Shown: positions 47,116 through 58,272 of the stretch, one piece after another
How the letters are laid out: every line of letters begins with the position of its first letter
Position numbering within the stretch: position 1 is the first letter of the stretch
The notes under the pieces: model-generated
What the model was told of the DNA's origin: nothing
The model's database searches: none
The model's input: the letters and a program-made list of their open reading frames with translations, nothing else
Source of the DNA: Myotis daubentonii
Lineage: Eukaryota > Chordata > Mammalia > Chiroptera > Vespertilionidae
Direction: 5' to 3'
Assembly (NCBI RefSeq): GCF_963259705.1
Contig: NC_081851.1
Span: forward strand, 60,534,855 to 60,598,854
DNA length: 64,000 nt
Program-made: the position numbers and the translations under genes

Positions 47116-48267
47116 TAGACAGAGATGCGCCTGCCTTCCTGGTGGTGGGCCGGAAAGAGCTTTGTGATTAAGGTGATACATTGACTGAAGAACCTCACTT
47201 TTTTTATCTGCAAAGTAGCATCCAGATTTAGAACTTCATCATTTTCAAAGTTAGATCATTCAGCTGGCCTAATTAAAATTTGATGGCTAAACTATATTCA
47301 ATTAATTGCTTATACCACCTTTCAGTTTCTCTGGTTTTACATTTTGATAATCCTAACGGCAGTTTTCCCCCAATATATATATGAAAGAAAAATGATTAGA
47401 AGGTACTACCTTCTAACTTTTGAGAGAGTAAATTTTCTGCTGAATACTTTTACCTTAGTCACCATATTTCTCTCTGTTCCATTAGTTTTAAGGAGACTAT
47501 TGATATTTTATGCTTGAAGAGTATAATATAGGAGATACGCTGCATGAGCTTGCAGTGGAAAGAAGTAAAGGGACTTTAGAAATGCCATTGGTTCTCTCTT
47601 CGCTTCCTGAATAGCAGGTTTTATAAATTGCTTCCAATGATAAAACCCTCGCACCTGGCCTGATCCAGGCTTAGTCTCCCAAAAGTGTAAATGTGTTTGC
47701 CAGTCCACCACTGGAGAGCAGATGTTCAGGTAAGTGAGTGTGTTCTGTGGAAACAGAGTGCTACTACATTCATGTATTCACATCACATGCATGCATGCTT
47801 CTGCAGAGAGAGCCAACATGTTGAGTTTCATTTTGTAGGCTTGCCTGAGAGCATGATGTTTTTTAAAGTGTGTCACCTTCCTTATTTTAAGAAAAAGGAA
47901 ATGTAATTTCAGGTGTCACGTAAATATTCCGGGTCAGTTTGAATCCTGGAAGCTCCTGACCATGACCCTGCAGTTATTGCTGTCAGTCCTGTTGTGACAT
48001 TTTGTGGTGGGTTGTCCTCTGTTTGCATTGGCAATTTTCAGTAAACATTAGGGTTTGTTTTGTTCATTTAAGATACATATGTAAAGACATTAGCAACAGG
48101 AAATAGAGGTAGCTCATTAAATTAACTTGATGTTTGATGGTATAGAGATGATCATTGTAGCATATTCCTAATAAATCTTAAGTAAAAAATGTTGTGGATA
48201 AGGTCAAAATGATGAAGATATATACTTACTGCTTGCTTAATTCACATTAATTTTTTTTTCTTTTAAG

Positions 48268-48306
48268 GAGTCTTCTCAAGTCTGTTGAGGAAGAATTACA
48301 TCAGCG
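48268..48306 (+). CDS. MAP4K3: MAP4K3 exon 17: 39-nt linker exon with duplicated donor
   Basis: The smallest exon found: 39 nt completing a lysine and encoding SLLKSVEEELHQ plus CG of an arginine codon, residues about 393-405. Phase 2 both sides, so it is skippable in frame. The donor is G|GTAATT, relatively weak. The exon's last base and the donor are the first bases of a 16-bp SINE target-site duplication (48306-48321), with the second copy at 48593-48608. Reading past the donor gives an immediate TAA. Confidence 0.95.
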
Positions 48307-48817
48307 GTAATTTTACTTTTTGTTTTGTTTTTTTAATCCTTACCTGAGGAATGAGGATATTTTTTCCATTGATTTTTTTTTTTTTTTTTACAGAGAGTAG
48401 AAGGGAGGGGGAAGGAGAGAGAGAGAAACATGGATGTGAGAGAGACGTTGATTGGTTGCCTCCCACATGCAGTCTGACTGGGGGTGGGGATGGAACCTGC
48501 AACCCAGGTACATGCTCTTGACCGGGAATTGAACCCTGAGACCCTCTGGTGCACAGGCCGGTGCTCTAACCACTTAGCACACCAGCCAGGGTGGTAATTT
48601 TACTTTTTAATTAAGCTTAAAATACTTGGTCACAGATGAGTCGTCTGTTTGTTCCCTTCTCTGACATGTGGCCTTAAGGTCATTTTGTTGTTACTGGTGT
48701 TTGATTCTGTAAACATATAGAAGTAAAATTCTGTCTTGCAGTTTTCTAAAATTTCTTCTGAAGCTATTTTGGTCAAGTTCACTTAGTAACAATGGAACTA
48801 TCCTTCTTTATCTTTAG
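48307..48817 (+). other. MAP4K3: MAP4K3 intron 17
   Basis: 511 bp, more than half of it the Ves SINE at 48322-48592. Without the insertion and its duplicate the intron would be about 224 bp. Confidence 0.9.
48322..48592 (-). mobile_element. Ves-type SINE inserted at the exon 17 donor
   Basis: Antisense copy: poly-T and ttaatccttacctgaggaat at the left, tRNA-like head ending at accagccaggg at the right. The 16-bp duplication ggtaattttacttttt flanks it exactly, starting one base inside exon 17. Confidence 0.93.
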
Positions 48818-48871
48818 AGGGCATGTGGCACATTTAGAAGATGATGAAGGGGATGATGATGAATCTAAACA
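48818..48871 (+). CDS. MAP4K3: MAP4K3 exon 18: acidic linker
   Basis: 54 nt, (R)GHVAHLEDDEGDDDESK plus CA of histidine, residues about 406-423. A run of Asp/Glu. Phase 2 both sides. The acceptor tctttag precedes AGGGC; using the AG two bases later would break frame. Confidence 0.95.
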
Positions 48872-49019
48872 GTACGTTCTGTTTTGATTTTTAGTAAAAG
48901 AGAAAGTATCATGTGCTCTGATTTCATAAGTCTGACAGCCTAATATTGACAGTAATTTTAATGTCATTGGTAATGTAGTATTATGGGTTCTAGCACAGTT
49001 TCTTTCCTTTTTATGTTTT

Positions 49020-49525
49020 AGTTGTATTAGTCTGCTCCATCATCCTTAATAATATACCATAGATTGGTGGTTTAAACAAAATTTATTTCTCACAGTTCTG
49101 GAGTCTGGGAAGTTTAAGCTCAAGGTGCTGACCAGTTTAATTCCTGGTGAGAGCTCTCTTCCAAGCTTGCAGACAGCTGCCTTCTCACCATGTCCTCAGA
49201 CGGGCTTTCCTCAGTGTGTACATGTAGAGAGAGGACTCTTTCCCTCTTCTTATAAAGCCACTAATCCTGTTCAATTAGGACTGGACTCGTAAGATCTCAG
49301 TTAACTTTCATTACCTCCCAAAAGCACTATCTGCAGATATGATCACATCAACTTTAGGACCTCAACATACAATTTTGAGGGGACACAGTTCAGTCCATAT
49401 TATTGTGCCCCTCGTCCCCCAAAATTTATGTCCTTAACACATGCAAAATACAGTCATTCTAAAAGGCTTAGCTCTTTCCAGCATCAACTCTAAAGTCGTA
49501 ATAAATCAATTCAATTAGATCTATG
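49020..49525. repeat. Old dispersed repeat, second copy of the 4875-5250 family
   Basis: 'ttatttctcacagttctggag', 'cctgttcaattaggactgga', 'aggacctcaacatacaattt' and 'acacagttcagtccatatta' run in the same order as at 4930-5240. It continues with 'ctttccagcatcaactctaa'. Confidence 0.55.
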
Positions 49526-50088
49526 GATCACCTTCAGAATTGTTTTTTCGCTCTTCTTGAAGAGTAGTGCACTTTCGGAAACCTCTGTCCATCCTGTTCT
49601 ATAAAGTCCAAGGAGTTTGCAGCCTTCCTTTGTTTTTGTCTCATCTCCAGCCCCTTCCGTTCAAGCTGCCGGTGTTTGTGCTGGTAAAATCCCATAAATT
49701 CCATATTGAGTGACAGTCCAGCCACACCCTTGATGCTTTCTTCAGAACATGCTTTCTCATGCAATCCGTTTGTGAGCTAATATGGATAGGCTGAGAATTT
49801 TTCAAACTTCAAGTTCTAGTTTCTCTTTTCTTGGCATTTTTTTCTTTAGTTCATCTCTTTCATTTCATTATAAGCAAGCCACTCCTTTAGCACTTTGTTT
49901 AGAAATCTCAGGTAAATATCCAATTTCATTACTTTGAATTTTTACCTTAAACAAAACACCAGGACATAATTCAGCCAATTTTTTCCTTTATAATAAAGGT
50001 CACCTTTCCTCCAGTTTCCAGTAACATTTCCGTTAAAGACCCAACCACAGTGGCCTTTAACTGCATTCTGTTGATGATTATTTATGTA

Positions 50089-50501
50089 CTAGAAGCCCGG
50101 TGCATGAAAATCGTGCACTCTGGAGGGGAGGGGGGTCTCTCACAATTCAGGAGCTCCGCAATCAATCGCCCCAAAGGAGTAGGCCCCGCCCACCCAACTG
50201 GGGCTCTGTGATGGATCACCCCCGCAGAGGGAAGCCCCGCCCACCTGCCACAGCCCACCGGTCAGTGGCCTGGGCCTCCCTCTTTGGGGCAGTCGTGGAG
50301 CCCCCTGATTGATTGATCACCCCACCGGCCAGTGGCCTGGGCCTCCCTCTGCAGGGTGATCATGGGGCGACGGCAGGCCCCCAACCAATCTCATCGCACC
50401 CACCTTGGCTGGCCTGGCGCCAGTGTCTGTCATAGTGTGGTTGTCCAGACAGTTGTTCTGCTGTTTGGTCAATTTGCATATTATGCTTTTATTGTTATAG
50501 A
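50089..50501 (-). mobile_element. Non-autonomous Helitron
   Basis: CTAG with hairpin (gcatgaaaatcgtgca) at the left; TCTATAACAATAAAAGCATA read leftward from 50501. Octamer ATTTGCAT at 50472-50479. The interior differs from the other copies and lacks the CTCF-like pair. Confidence 0.88.
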
Positions 50502-50585
50502 TTCTGTAAGAAGATGGGAGCTTTCTCACAAGCTCTCTCCTCTTTTCTTTTTTTGACTTCTAACCAGGCTCACTTTTTAAAAAAA

Positions 50586-50993
50586 TACTATATAATAAAA
50601 GCCTAATATGCTAAGTGTCCAGTTCGTTCAACCAATCAAAGCATAATATGCTAATGATATGCTAAGGCTGCGCAAACGCTTGCTATAACATGCACTGACC
50701 ACCGGGGGCAGACACTCCAACCAGTAGGTTAACTGCTGCTGGGGTCAGGCTGATTGGGACTGAACAAGACGAGCCAGACATGCCCTGGAGCCCTCCAGCA
50801 TTCCCTCTCCAGCTGGCCAACCTCCCTCATGCCTCCCCATCCCTGATCGTGCACCGGTGGGGTGCCTCGGCCTGGCCTGCGCCCTCTCGCAATACGGGAC
50901 CCCTCAGGATGTTGGAGAGCCAGTTTCAGCCCAATCCCACAGGCCAGGCCAAGGGACCCCACTGGTGCACGAATTCGTACACTGGGCCTTTAG
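50586..50993 (+). mobile_element. Non-autonomous Helitron with decayed ends
   Basis: 5' tactatataataaaagccta has lost the TC; the 3' end is hairpin gtgcacgaattcgtacac with TTTAG instead of CTAG. The inner CTCF-like motif (about 50698-50710) has lost one base. It faces away from the Helitron 84 bp to its left. Confidence 0.82.
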
Positions 50994-51009
50994 TATTTAT
51001 ATATATGTG

Positions 51010-51068
51010 TGTATTGATTTCAGAGAGGAAGGGAAAGGGAGAGACAGAAATAGAAACATCAATGACAA
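51010..51068 (-). mobile_element. Ves SINE fragment
   Basis: Only the tail-side piece 'attgatttcagagaggaagg' to 'agaaacatcaatgac' remains, abutting a MIR. Confidence 0.65.
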
Positions 51069-51069
51069 A

Positions 51070-51178
51070 TGCACTTGAGTCCTTGGAGGCGTAGGTTTTC
51101 CTTTCTACTTCACTACTATGTGACCTTGGATCAGGTCCCTTAACCTCTCTGGGCCTCATTTTCCTCATCAGAGAATTT
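51070..51178 (+). repeat. MIR SINE fragment
   Basis: 'actatgtgaccttggatcag', 'cccttaacctctctgggcct' and 'cattttcctcatcagaga' match central MIR. Confidence 0.82.
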
Positions 51179-51705
51179 ATGCTCTATCATCTTCTAAGTT
51201 TTGTAAACGTTTTAGAAACTACAGGCCTGAATTGTAATGAATCTAAGCTTCAGTCAAGTCAATTCAGTCTATAATTTCATAAAGCATGTATATTTTGATG
51301 AGGTTCATCAGAGATATTTCATATCTAACGGTAGTAAAAATATCTATTACATTATGATAATTTTATAGTATATCATTTTGCTGTTTTCCTGTAAACCAAT
51401 TACTTGTTTTACATTAATTATCTTTCAATTGATATAAGCTGTAATTGTAGTTATCTTTCCCACTTTTAATCACTGGATAGAATTTGAAATCAAGAAAGCT
51501 TATCTACTCAGTTACCTCTGAATGATACTCCATTCAGCATAATTTGAATATTTAACAAAATATTTTAGAAAATGCCCAGTCTTAGAAAAAAGTAACTTGT
51601 TATACAATTTTTTTCTTTCATAACTTTGAAAAATTAATTATAGTTTAGTAATGATTTTTTTTATAAAATAAAGAGTTCTAATTCTAAACTTTTATATTTT
51701 TATAG

Positions 51706-51748
51706 TTCAACCATGAAAGCAAAAGTTCCACCTCCTTTGCCACCAAAG
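51706..51748 (+). CDS. MAP4K3: MAP4K3 exon 19: first proline-rich SH3 ligand
   Basis: 43 nt, (H)STMKAKVPPPLPPK, residues about 424-438. KVPPPLPPK is a typical SH3-binding motif of GCK-I kinases, used with adaptor proteins. Phase 2 in, phase 0 out. Acceptor attttta tag with T-rich tract, donor gtagac. Confidence 0.95.
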
Positions 51749-53336
51749 GTAGACAGATTTATTTTTCAATTTGAATTTGTTTGTGTATGTCTGCGATTTG
51801 ATACTGTATTAATATTTACGCTGTAGCTTATTTTCACATGGGACCCACAAAGAAACATCATGAAGAAGTTACTAACTAATCATGATATAAGTCGATAATT
51901 GTGTTATTATTGTTTCTCCTTTTTAATTGTCCAACTTGCCACTTATTGTTTATTCTAAATAAGTTCTAGAAATTTGTACATGAAAAAAATTATATTAATG
52001 AATTAGTAGTATTTCACTTAGTTTAGGAAACTTACTTTTTTTTTTCTAAAATATGTATATATTTTCTTATTTCAGAGAGGGAGAAAGAGAGATAGACACA
52101 TCAGTGATGAGAGAGATTGTCTGCCTTCTGCACACTCCCTCCTGGGGATTGTGCCCTGACTGAGAATCGAACCTTGACCTCCTGGTTCATAGGTCAACAC
52201 TCAACCATTGAGCTACGCCTGTCGGGCAACGTATATTTTTAAATAAGATTTTGTTCCTCAAAATCTACAATCTAGTAACTGATGCCCTAAGAATGAGTAA
52301 AGAATAGTGTTTTATCACAGATATTTAATTTTCAGAAGGTACTTTTAAATTAAAAATAGGTCATTAATTTTCAATTTTTTTATCAATGAAATCCTTTTGC
52401 CAAACAAAAGCATCACAAAAATAATAGATTATTCCAACAGATGAGGGTTTTTTTTTTAAGATAAAAGGAGTAATAGAAATTTATTTTATAAGCTTATGCA
52501 TAGCAAATTTTAATTACGGAATGAACTGTTTATAAAGTGAGCTGTTGGGTTTATAAGGTTTGAAATCATGGGTTATAAATGAGAATTAGAGTCTGATCAG
52601 TCTTGGCATCCAATATATTACTACATTTTGTTTTCATTTCTTACTTTTGAGAAAATCATGATTCACACAAATAGATAATACTGCACTTGCTAGTTTAGTA
52701 TTATATTAGCTTAAGTATAAAGATCTGAATCTCAAAGAGATAAGTGCTAAGTAATATTCCTAATAAGGGACATATTTATAAGAATTTATAAATTCTCCAA
52801 ACCTCCTGCTGGTGGAGGTTTCATAATTGTCTGAACAGAAAGTTTCTCAGACATCTTTTATTAGTATTCTCCATGACGATAAAATTTTAATTGATATCTT
52901 CTTCTACCCCCAGTCTGAAAGATTAAGCATTAACATAAAAGACATTGAGTCATTTAAAAGAGACAGTTTAGATTAGTCTTGTAAGGAGCTGAATAGCCTG
53001 AATGTTTAAAATTAAAAGAGACTCATTTAAATTGGAGATAAGAAAGACCAGAATATTTTTATTTGGCAAGTCTAAGTGGGAAGGCTTGTAAGGAATTAAT
53101 AGAAAGAGATCTCTCTCTTTTTTTTTTTTTTCCTGAGAAAGCATTTTAGTGTATAATTTTAAAATATGTATTGAGATCATCTGAATCAGATAGTTGAATA
53201 ACCTTGGAATTCTGCTAGTATACACAGTTTAAAAGCCTCTGATATATAATAATATTTACTTTAGTATTTTTTATGTTTAATGAAACATGAATAATTTCAT
53301 GTTTAATCATTGGTGTCCTTTTCTGTATTATTTCAG
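51749..53336 (+). other. MAP4K3: MAP4K3 intron 19
   Basis: 1.6 kb with one diverged SINE; 51750-52030 and 52230-53330 are anonymous AT-rich DNA, with a T-run at 53119-53132. Confidence 0.82.
52036..52227 (-). mobile_element. Diverged Ves-type SINE
   Basis: 'tttcagagagggagaaagag', 'gccttctgcacactccctcc' and 'caaccattgagctacgcctg' keep the SINE order, but it is more decayed than its neighbours, so probably older. Confidence 0.8.
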
Positions 53337-53496
53337 CCTAAGTCCATATTCATACCCCAGGAAACTCATTCTACTGAGGATGATAATCAAGGAACAATCA
53401 AGAGATGTCCCATGTCAGAGAGCCCAGCTAAACCATCCCAAGTCCCACCTAGACCACCACCTCCCAGATTGCCTCCACAAAAGCCTGTTGCTTTAG
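53337..53496 (+). CDS. MAP4K3: MAP4K3 exon 20: second proline-rich region
   Basis: 160 nt, the longest exon in the window: PKSIFIPQETHSTEDDNQGT, IKRCPMSESPAKPSQVPPRP, PPPRLPPQKPVAL, residues about 439-491. VPPRPPPPRLPPQKP is a second SH3-ligand cluster. Phase 0 in, phase 1 out. Acceptor tgtattatttcag, donor gtaatg. Confidence 0.95.
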
Positions 53497-53650
53497 GTAA
53501 TGGGGGAAGGGAGGGTGAAATAGGTTTTCATACCGTATGAAAAAAAATGGAGGGAATCTTTTAAGAGATTATTTGAAATTCCTTTGAGGAGGGAAGAAGG
53601 AAGACGATAGCTCTAGAGATGTTTTCTGCCTTTTGCTTCATGGTTTAAAG

Positions 53651-53860
53651 CAGCCGTGGGCAAACTACGGCCCGCGGCCGGCCCGCTTGAAATGAATAAA
53701 ACTAAAAAAAAAAAAAAAGACCGTACCCTTTTATGTGATGATGTTTACTTTGAATTTATATTAGTTCACACAAACACTCCATCCATGTTTTTGTTCCGGC
53801 CCTCCGGTCCAGTTTAAGAACCCATTGTGGCCCTCGAGTCAAAAAGTTTGCCCGCCCCTG
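53651..53860. mobile_element. hAT-type MITE with perfect 8-bp target duplication
   Basis: Ends CAGCCGTGGGCAAACTACGG and ...AGTTTGCCCGCCCCTG are inverted. Flanks gtttaaag (53643-53650 and 53861-53868) are identical. The interior has an A-run and AT-rich core without a frame. Confidence 0.92.
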
Positions 53861-53937
53861 GTTTAAAGTGTTTTTATGACAGGATTACCTGTGGCCTAGT
53901 TTGGGATATTTTGCCCCTTGTTTTTTTGTTGTTGTTT

Positions 53938-54160
53938 TTTTTTTGTTAAGTATATTTTATTGGTTTTTTACAGAGAGGAAGGGAGAGGGATAGAGAGTTA
54001 GAAACATTGACGAGAGAGAAATATCGATCAGCTGCCTCCTGAACACTCCCTACTGGGGATGTGCCCGCAACCGAGGTACATGCCCTTGACCAGAATCGAA
54101 CCTTGGACCTTTCAGTCCACAGGCCAACGCTCTATCCACTGAGCCAAAGCAGCCAGGGCT
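53938..54160 (-). mobile_element. Ves-type SINE
   Basis: Antisense, with tgccccttgttttttt at the left and tgccccttctttttt at the right as target duplication. Confidence 0.93.
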
Positions 54161-54587
54161 TGCCCCTTCTTTTTTATTTCATATCTAGCCTTTCCTCTTT
54201 TGGAGAATGGTTTATGTCCATTTCATCATTTATCTGTAGTTGGGCAACAAAAGAAATTTAAACTCTGAACAAACAAGGAAAATGTGTATTGAATAGGGTA
54301 CTTCTGTTTTAGTAAAAAGAAGAGGATGTTTTGGCTAACTCTTGTTTTATTTCATTTAATCATTTAAAAAAATAATGGTCAATATTTGCCTCCAAATTAA
54401 TAATAGAGGATGCTGTGTTAATACTGTAAAGTTTCTTGTGTATTATGCAAAAGAAGTTGTTAAAAAAAAGAGCAATGAAAGTTTCTTTGATAACATACTC
54501 TAAATTGCTTTTTTCCTGAAAGTGTTTCTTTTTTGTCTTCTTAACACTAATATATGATACAACCTGAATTTAAATTTGCCCATATGA

Positions 54588-54900
54588 TCCTAGCCGGTTT
54601 GGCTCAGTGGATAGAGCATCAGCCTGTGGACCAAGGGTTCCGGGTTTGATTCAGGTCAAGGGCACATACTTTGGTTTCAGGCTCCTTCCTGGCCCAGGCC
54701 CTGAAAGGGTCTCCTGCAGGAGGCAACCATTCAATGTGTTTCTCTCACATTGATGTTTCTCTCTGTCTATCCCTCTCTCTTCTACTTAAAAATATCCTTG
54801 GGTGAGGATTAAAAAAATAAGTAAGTTGGGTGAGGATTAAAAAAATAAGTAAGTAAGTTGGGTGAGGATTAAAAAATAAGTAAGTATGTAAATAAATAAA
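54588..54900 (+). mobile_element. Ves-type SINE with triplicated tail
   Basis: Head tagccggtttggctcagtgg, normal body, then a tail in which a ~28-bp unit (gttgggtgaggatt + A-rich aaataagtaa) occurs three times (54791-54890). Target duplication taaatttgcccatatga / taaatttgcctgtatga (54571, 54901). Confidence 0.93.
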
Positions 54901-55092
54901 TAAATTTGCCTGTATGAAAGAAATAAAGATATAAGTAGAAGAGCACATATGTAAGACTTCTTAATTCAGTGCTAAATATTCTAATTGTGTGATCCCAAAT
55001 GAAGGCTGAAACTGCCACAGAGATGTTTTTCTTTCCTACATTTTCTGAGTGAAAGAGTCCTTTTTTTAATATATTTAAACATCTTATTGAAG

Positions 55093-55205
55093 GAAATGGA
55101 GTGGGCTCCTTCCAGTTAAATGGTGAACGAGATGGATCATTATATCAACAACAGAATGAACATAGAGGAACAAACCTTTCAAGGAAAGAAAAGAAAGATG
55201 TACCA
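55093..55205 (+). CDS. MAP4K3: MAP4K3 exon 21: linker
   Basis: 113 nt, (G)NGVGSFQLNGERDGSLYQQQ then NEHRGTNLSRKEKKDVP, residues about 492-529. Polar, likely disordered, with a basic RKEKK patch. Phase 1 in, phase 0 out. The acceptor (aacatcttattgaag) has a poor pyrimidine tract; donor gtaggt. Confidence 0.94.
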
Positions 55206-55756
55206 GTAGGTATTTATATTCATAAAGTCTACTTGTATTTGTTTTCTTTTTCACTACTAGGTTAGGTTTGCGATTATAATTAGTGAGCTACAGCAATTGT
55301 ATGTTTTATAATTAGTTATGTTGGTATTTTAGTGTATTAATTATAATAATATGAATTGTTTAAATCTTTAAAAAAGTAACTTTGCTCAATGATAAACTTG
55401 AATGATGGCTTTCTGTTTGAATTATTTAGGCCAATTTGTGACCTGCATGCAAGTAAACACTTAGTCTTCTTGTGATTGTTCAGAAAATAGCTATTTTTTT
55501 TTCATTGTTCCTTAAAAGTCCCTTTTACAGTGTCAGGAAGTTTGGGAAACAAGGACATGGACAGATAAGGAAAACTATAGCTTCTACCCTAGGATAAATT
55601 TCTAACTATAGATTATGCAGTTTGTGATATTACTACTCTTACTTGGAATAGCTAACAATGAAGAAAAATTAAGATTATTTTCTAGTAGATATCACTTCAA
55701 GAAAGATGAAATTAGCCATAGAAGCTGTTATAAATGCAAGATAAAACACATAACGA

Positions 55757-56143
55757 TCCTATCTAATAAAAGGGTAATATGCAAATTGACCCTAACAGCA
55801 GAACGATCAGTCGCTATGACACACACTGACCACCAGGGGGCAGACGCTCAACTCAGGAGCTGCCCCCTGGTGGTCAGTGTGCTCCCACAGGGGGAGCTCC
55901 ACTCAGCCCCAAGCCGGGCTGATGGCTGCAAGTTCAGCGGCGATGGCAGGAGCCTCTCCCGCCTCCTCAGCAGCACTAAGGATGTCCAACTGATGGCTTA
56001 GACCCGATCCCCTGGGGAGCAGAGCCTAAGCCAGTAGGTGGACCATCCCCCAAGGGGTCCCAGACTGCGAGAGGGTGCAGGCCGGGCTGAGGGAACCCTT
56101 TCCACCCCCCGAGTGCACAAATTTTCATTCCCTGGGCCTCTAG
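55757..56143 (+). mobile_element. 387-bp non-autonomous Helitron
   Basis: TCCTATCTAATAAAAGGGTA start, hairpin gtgcacaaattttcat and CTAG end, between A and T. Octamer at 55779-55786; inverted CCACCAGGGGGCAG motifs at 55830-55843 and 55860-55873 (reversed). Same subfamily as 7401-7859, but shorter inside. Confidence 0.92.
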
Positions 56144-58023
56144 TTAAAACATAAATAGTATTATCAAGGAGATTAAAATTTTTTTAACATTTGTAAAGAA
56201 TTTGCTCTTCATCATAAGAGAGCAAATCTGTTGTCATAGAACTTAAAACAACAAAAAATTCTTAAAACCCCCAATTCAGCGGATGCCAATACGATCATGA
56301 GATGAGACAGTATTTTTGAAATCTTAGTGTATACTAATATTTGTTGTTAGTTTTATAGAAATTTATAGTACTTTTAATATATTTATGTGCATATACCTGC
56401 ACAGTAAGCTGTGTTGAGGCTTTGTACTATAGCTATTTAACTGTTAAAGAATTCACAATAGAATATGACATACTGTTTTTAATAATTCAATTAAGGCATT
56501 TGACTAGGGTTGTCCATTTGTAATTTGTGAAATTTATGACATTTTTAGCAAAAGGGTAAAGTATCCTTCAGAAATGGGTTTAATAGAGTCTTTTCAACTG
56601 AGCAGTGCCTTTTTTGCTTTCATCAGTTTAAATTTTAGCAGCCCTGCTAATGTAGTACAAAAATGTAATGGCTCTACAAAGTATAATAACCTTTGAAAGA
56701 TGTATACAATTTTATTATATGTGCATTTTTAATTTGCTTTTCTGTTACCTTATTTAAGAAGTATAAGAAACTCCTAGTTAAACTAACATCTTAATAATTC
56801 TGAAATAAATATTTCATGATTGTATCACAGGATAAACAGTATCCATGATATACTGAAACATGATTACCATTTGTGCAGCTTATTGAAATTATTTACAGCC
56901 AATTCTGTTAGTACTTAAATCGAACAGTTATAACATTCAGAGCTCCCTAATTAAAAATAATGTTTCACAAAATAGATGATAGAAGGTAATTTAGGAACAT
57001 AAATATAAAAATAAGTACATAGAGTATTTGCCAAATGGTAAAAATATTATCAGAAATTTGTGACAATAACAGGCTGTATATTCTCATAATCAGATCTACA
57101 AAGTAAAATTGTATATAGTCAATTTCAGAAGTGTCTAATAGTTACTCATAAGTGGTACTACACAGAATATTTGTATCATATCACAGAATTATTAAATCAA
57201 CAGCAGCTTTTTAGTTAATTTTGTTGTATAATTTAGATAGTTCTGATTTATGTCAGATGGAGAAAAAAATACAAGTCATTCCTTAAAAAGCTATTCAGGT
57301 TAACCTTGAAAGAAATCTAGATTTTAATACAATTTATACTTAAAGTATATTCTCTCCCAAAGAGATTCTTTCTCCAGGGGACAAATCATATACTCTAGGA
57401 ATGTAGCTCCTTGGGAAAACATCTGATATTCTTGAGAATATTGTAGGTGAGCATATGTGCTATTTGTGCTCTTGTAATTATCAGTATATGCTGACCAATG
57501 GTTAATATATTTGAATAAATCAAAATGTAAAACTTCAATTAATAAAATACATTGTGAGCAAAGTGAAGATAATCTACAGACTAGGAGAACACATTTGTAA
57601 TATATATATTAGATACTGTATTTAAATCTAGATTATATCAAGAATTTCAGCTAATAGATAAGAAAAAGGTAACTTAGTAAAAAATATATGAAAAAAAAAA
57701 CAATATACAGAAGAGCAAATACAGAGAGCCAATAAACTTTTTTTTTTTTTTAGTAAACATTTTTTTAGAAAGATTCTCAACCCTTCTAGAAATCAGAGGC
57801 ATGCAAATGAATGACAAAATATTTTTTACTAATCAGTTTGATAACAAATGTTAAGTGTCTGTGAGACTATAAGGAACCAGGATTCTCATGTATTACTGGT
57901 GGGTGTGATGTGATGTGGGCACTGTGAAAGTTTGGCAGTCAGTATCCACTAAAATGTAAAAGGTACAGATCCCACGTTCCAGTAGTTTTATTTCTCACGG
58001 TATACCCTAAAAAACATTCACAC

Positions 58024-58272
58024 AGCTCTGGCCAGTTGCTTAGTAGTTAGAGCGTCGGCCTGGGGACCAAAGGGTCGTGGGTTCAATTCCTGGTCAAGGA
58101 CACATACCTCACCTGCAGATTCCTCAGCTGCTTAAGGCAAGTACAGGAGGCAACCAATTGATGTGTCTCTCTCATATCAATGTTTCTCTCTCTCTTCTTC
58201 TTCTCATCCCTCCCTTCCACTCTGGAAATCAATGGGGAAAAAGTCCTCGGGTGAGGTTTAAAAAACAAACAA
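58024..58272 (+). mobile_element. Ves-type SINE
   Basis: Head gctctggccagttgcttagt, B box gggttcaattcc, tail cctcgggtgaggtttaaaaa. Diverged flanking repeats aaacattcacaca and aaatgttcacaca. Confidence 0.9.

Larger units (their letters stand above)
42724..48267 (+). other. MAP4K3: MAP4K3 intron 16
   Basis: 5.5 kb. A hAT-Charlie fossil with a nested Helitron and a MIR lie at 45961-47115. 42730-45950 and 47120-48260 are anonymous AT-rich sequence; a faint mariner-like phrase (ggttggccaaaagttt, 44310) is too short to call. Confidence 0.82.
48872..51705 (+). other. MAP4K3: MAP4K3 intron 18
   Basis: 2.8 kb. Holds an old repeat copy, two back-to-back Helitrons, a SINE scrap and a MIR. 49530-50080 and 51180-51700 are anonymous. 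Confidence 0.83.
53497..55092 (+). other. MAP4K3: MAP4K3 intron 20
   Basis: 1.6 kb, nearly half repeats: a hAT MITE and two Ves SINEs, listed separately. The remaining segments are shorter than 350 bp and anonymous. Confidence 0.85.

Noticed and set aside
54791..54890. Three regular repeats that might be read as a CRISPR-like or minisatellite array
   Set aside because: They are copies of the Ves SINE tail with no unique spacers; the genome is vertebrate.
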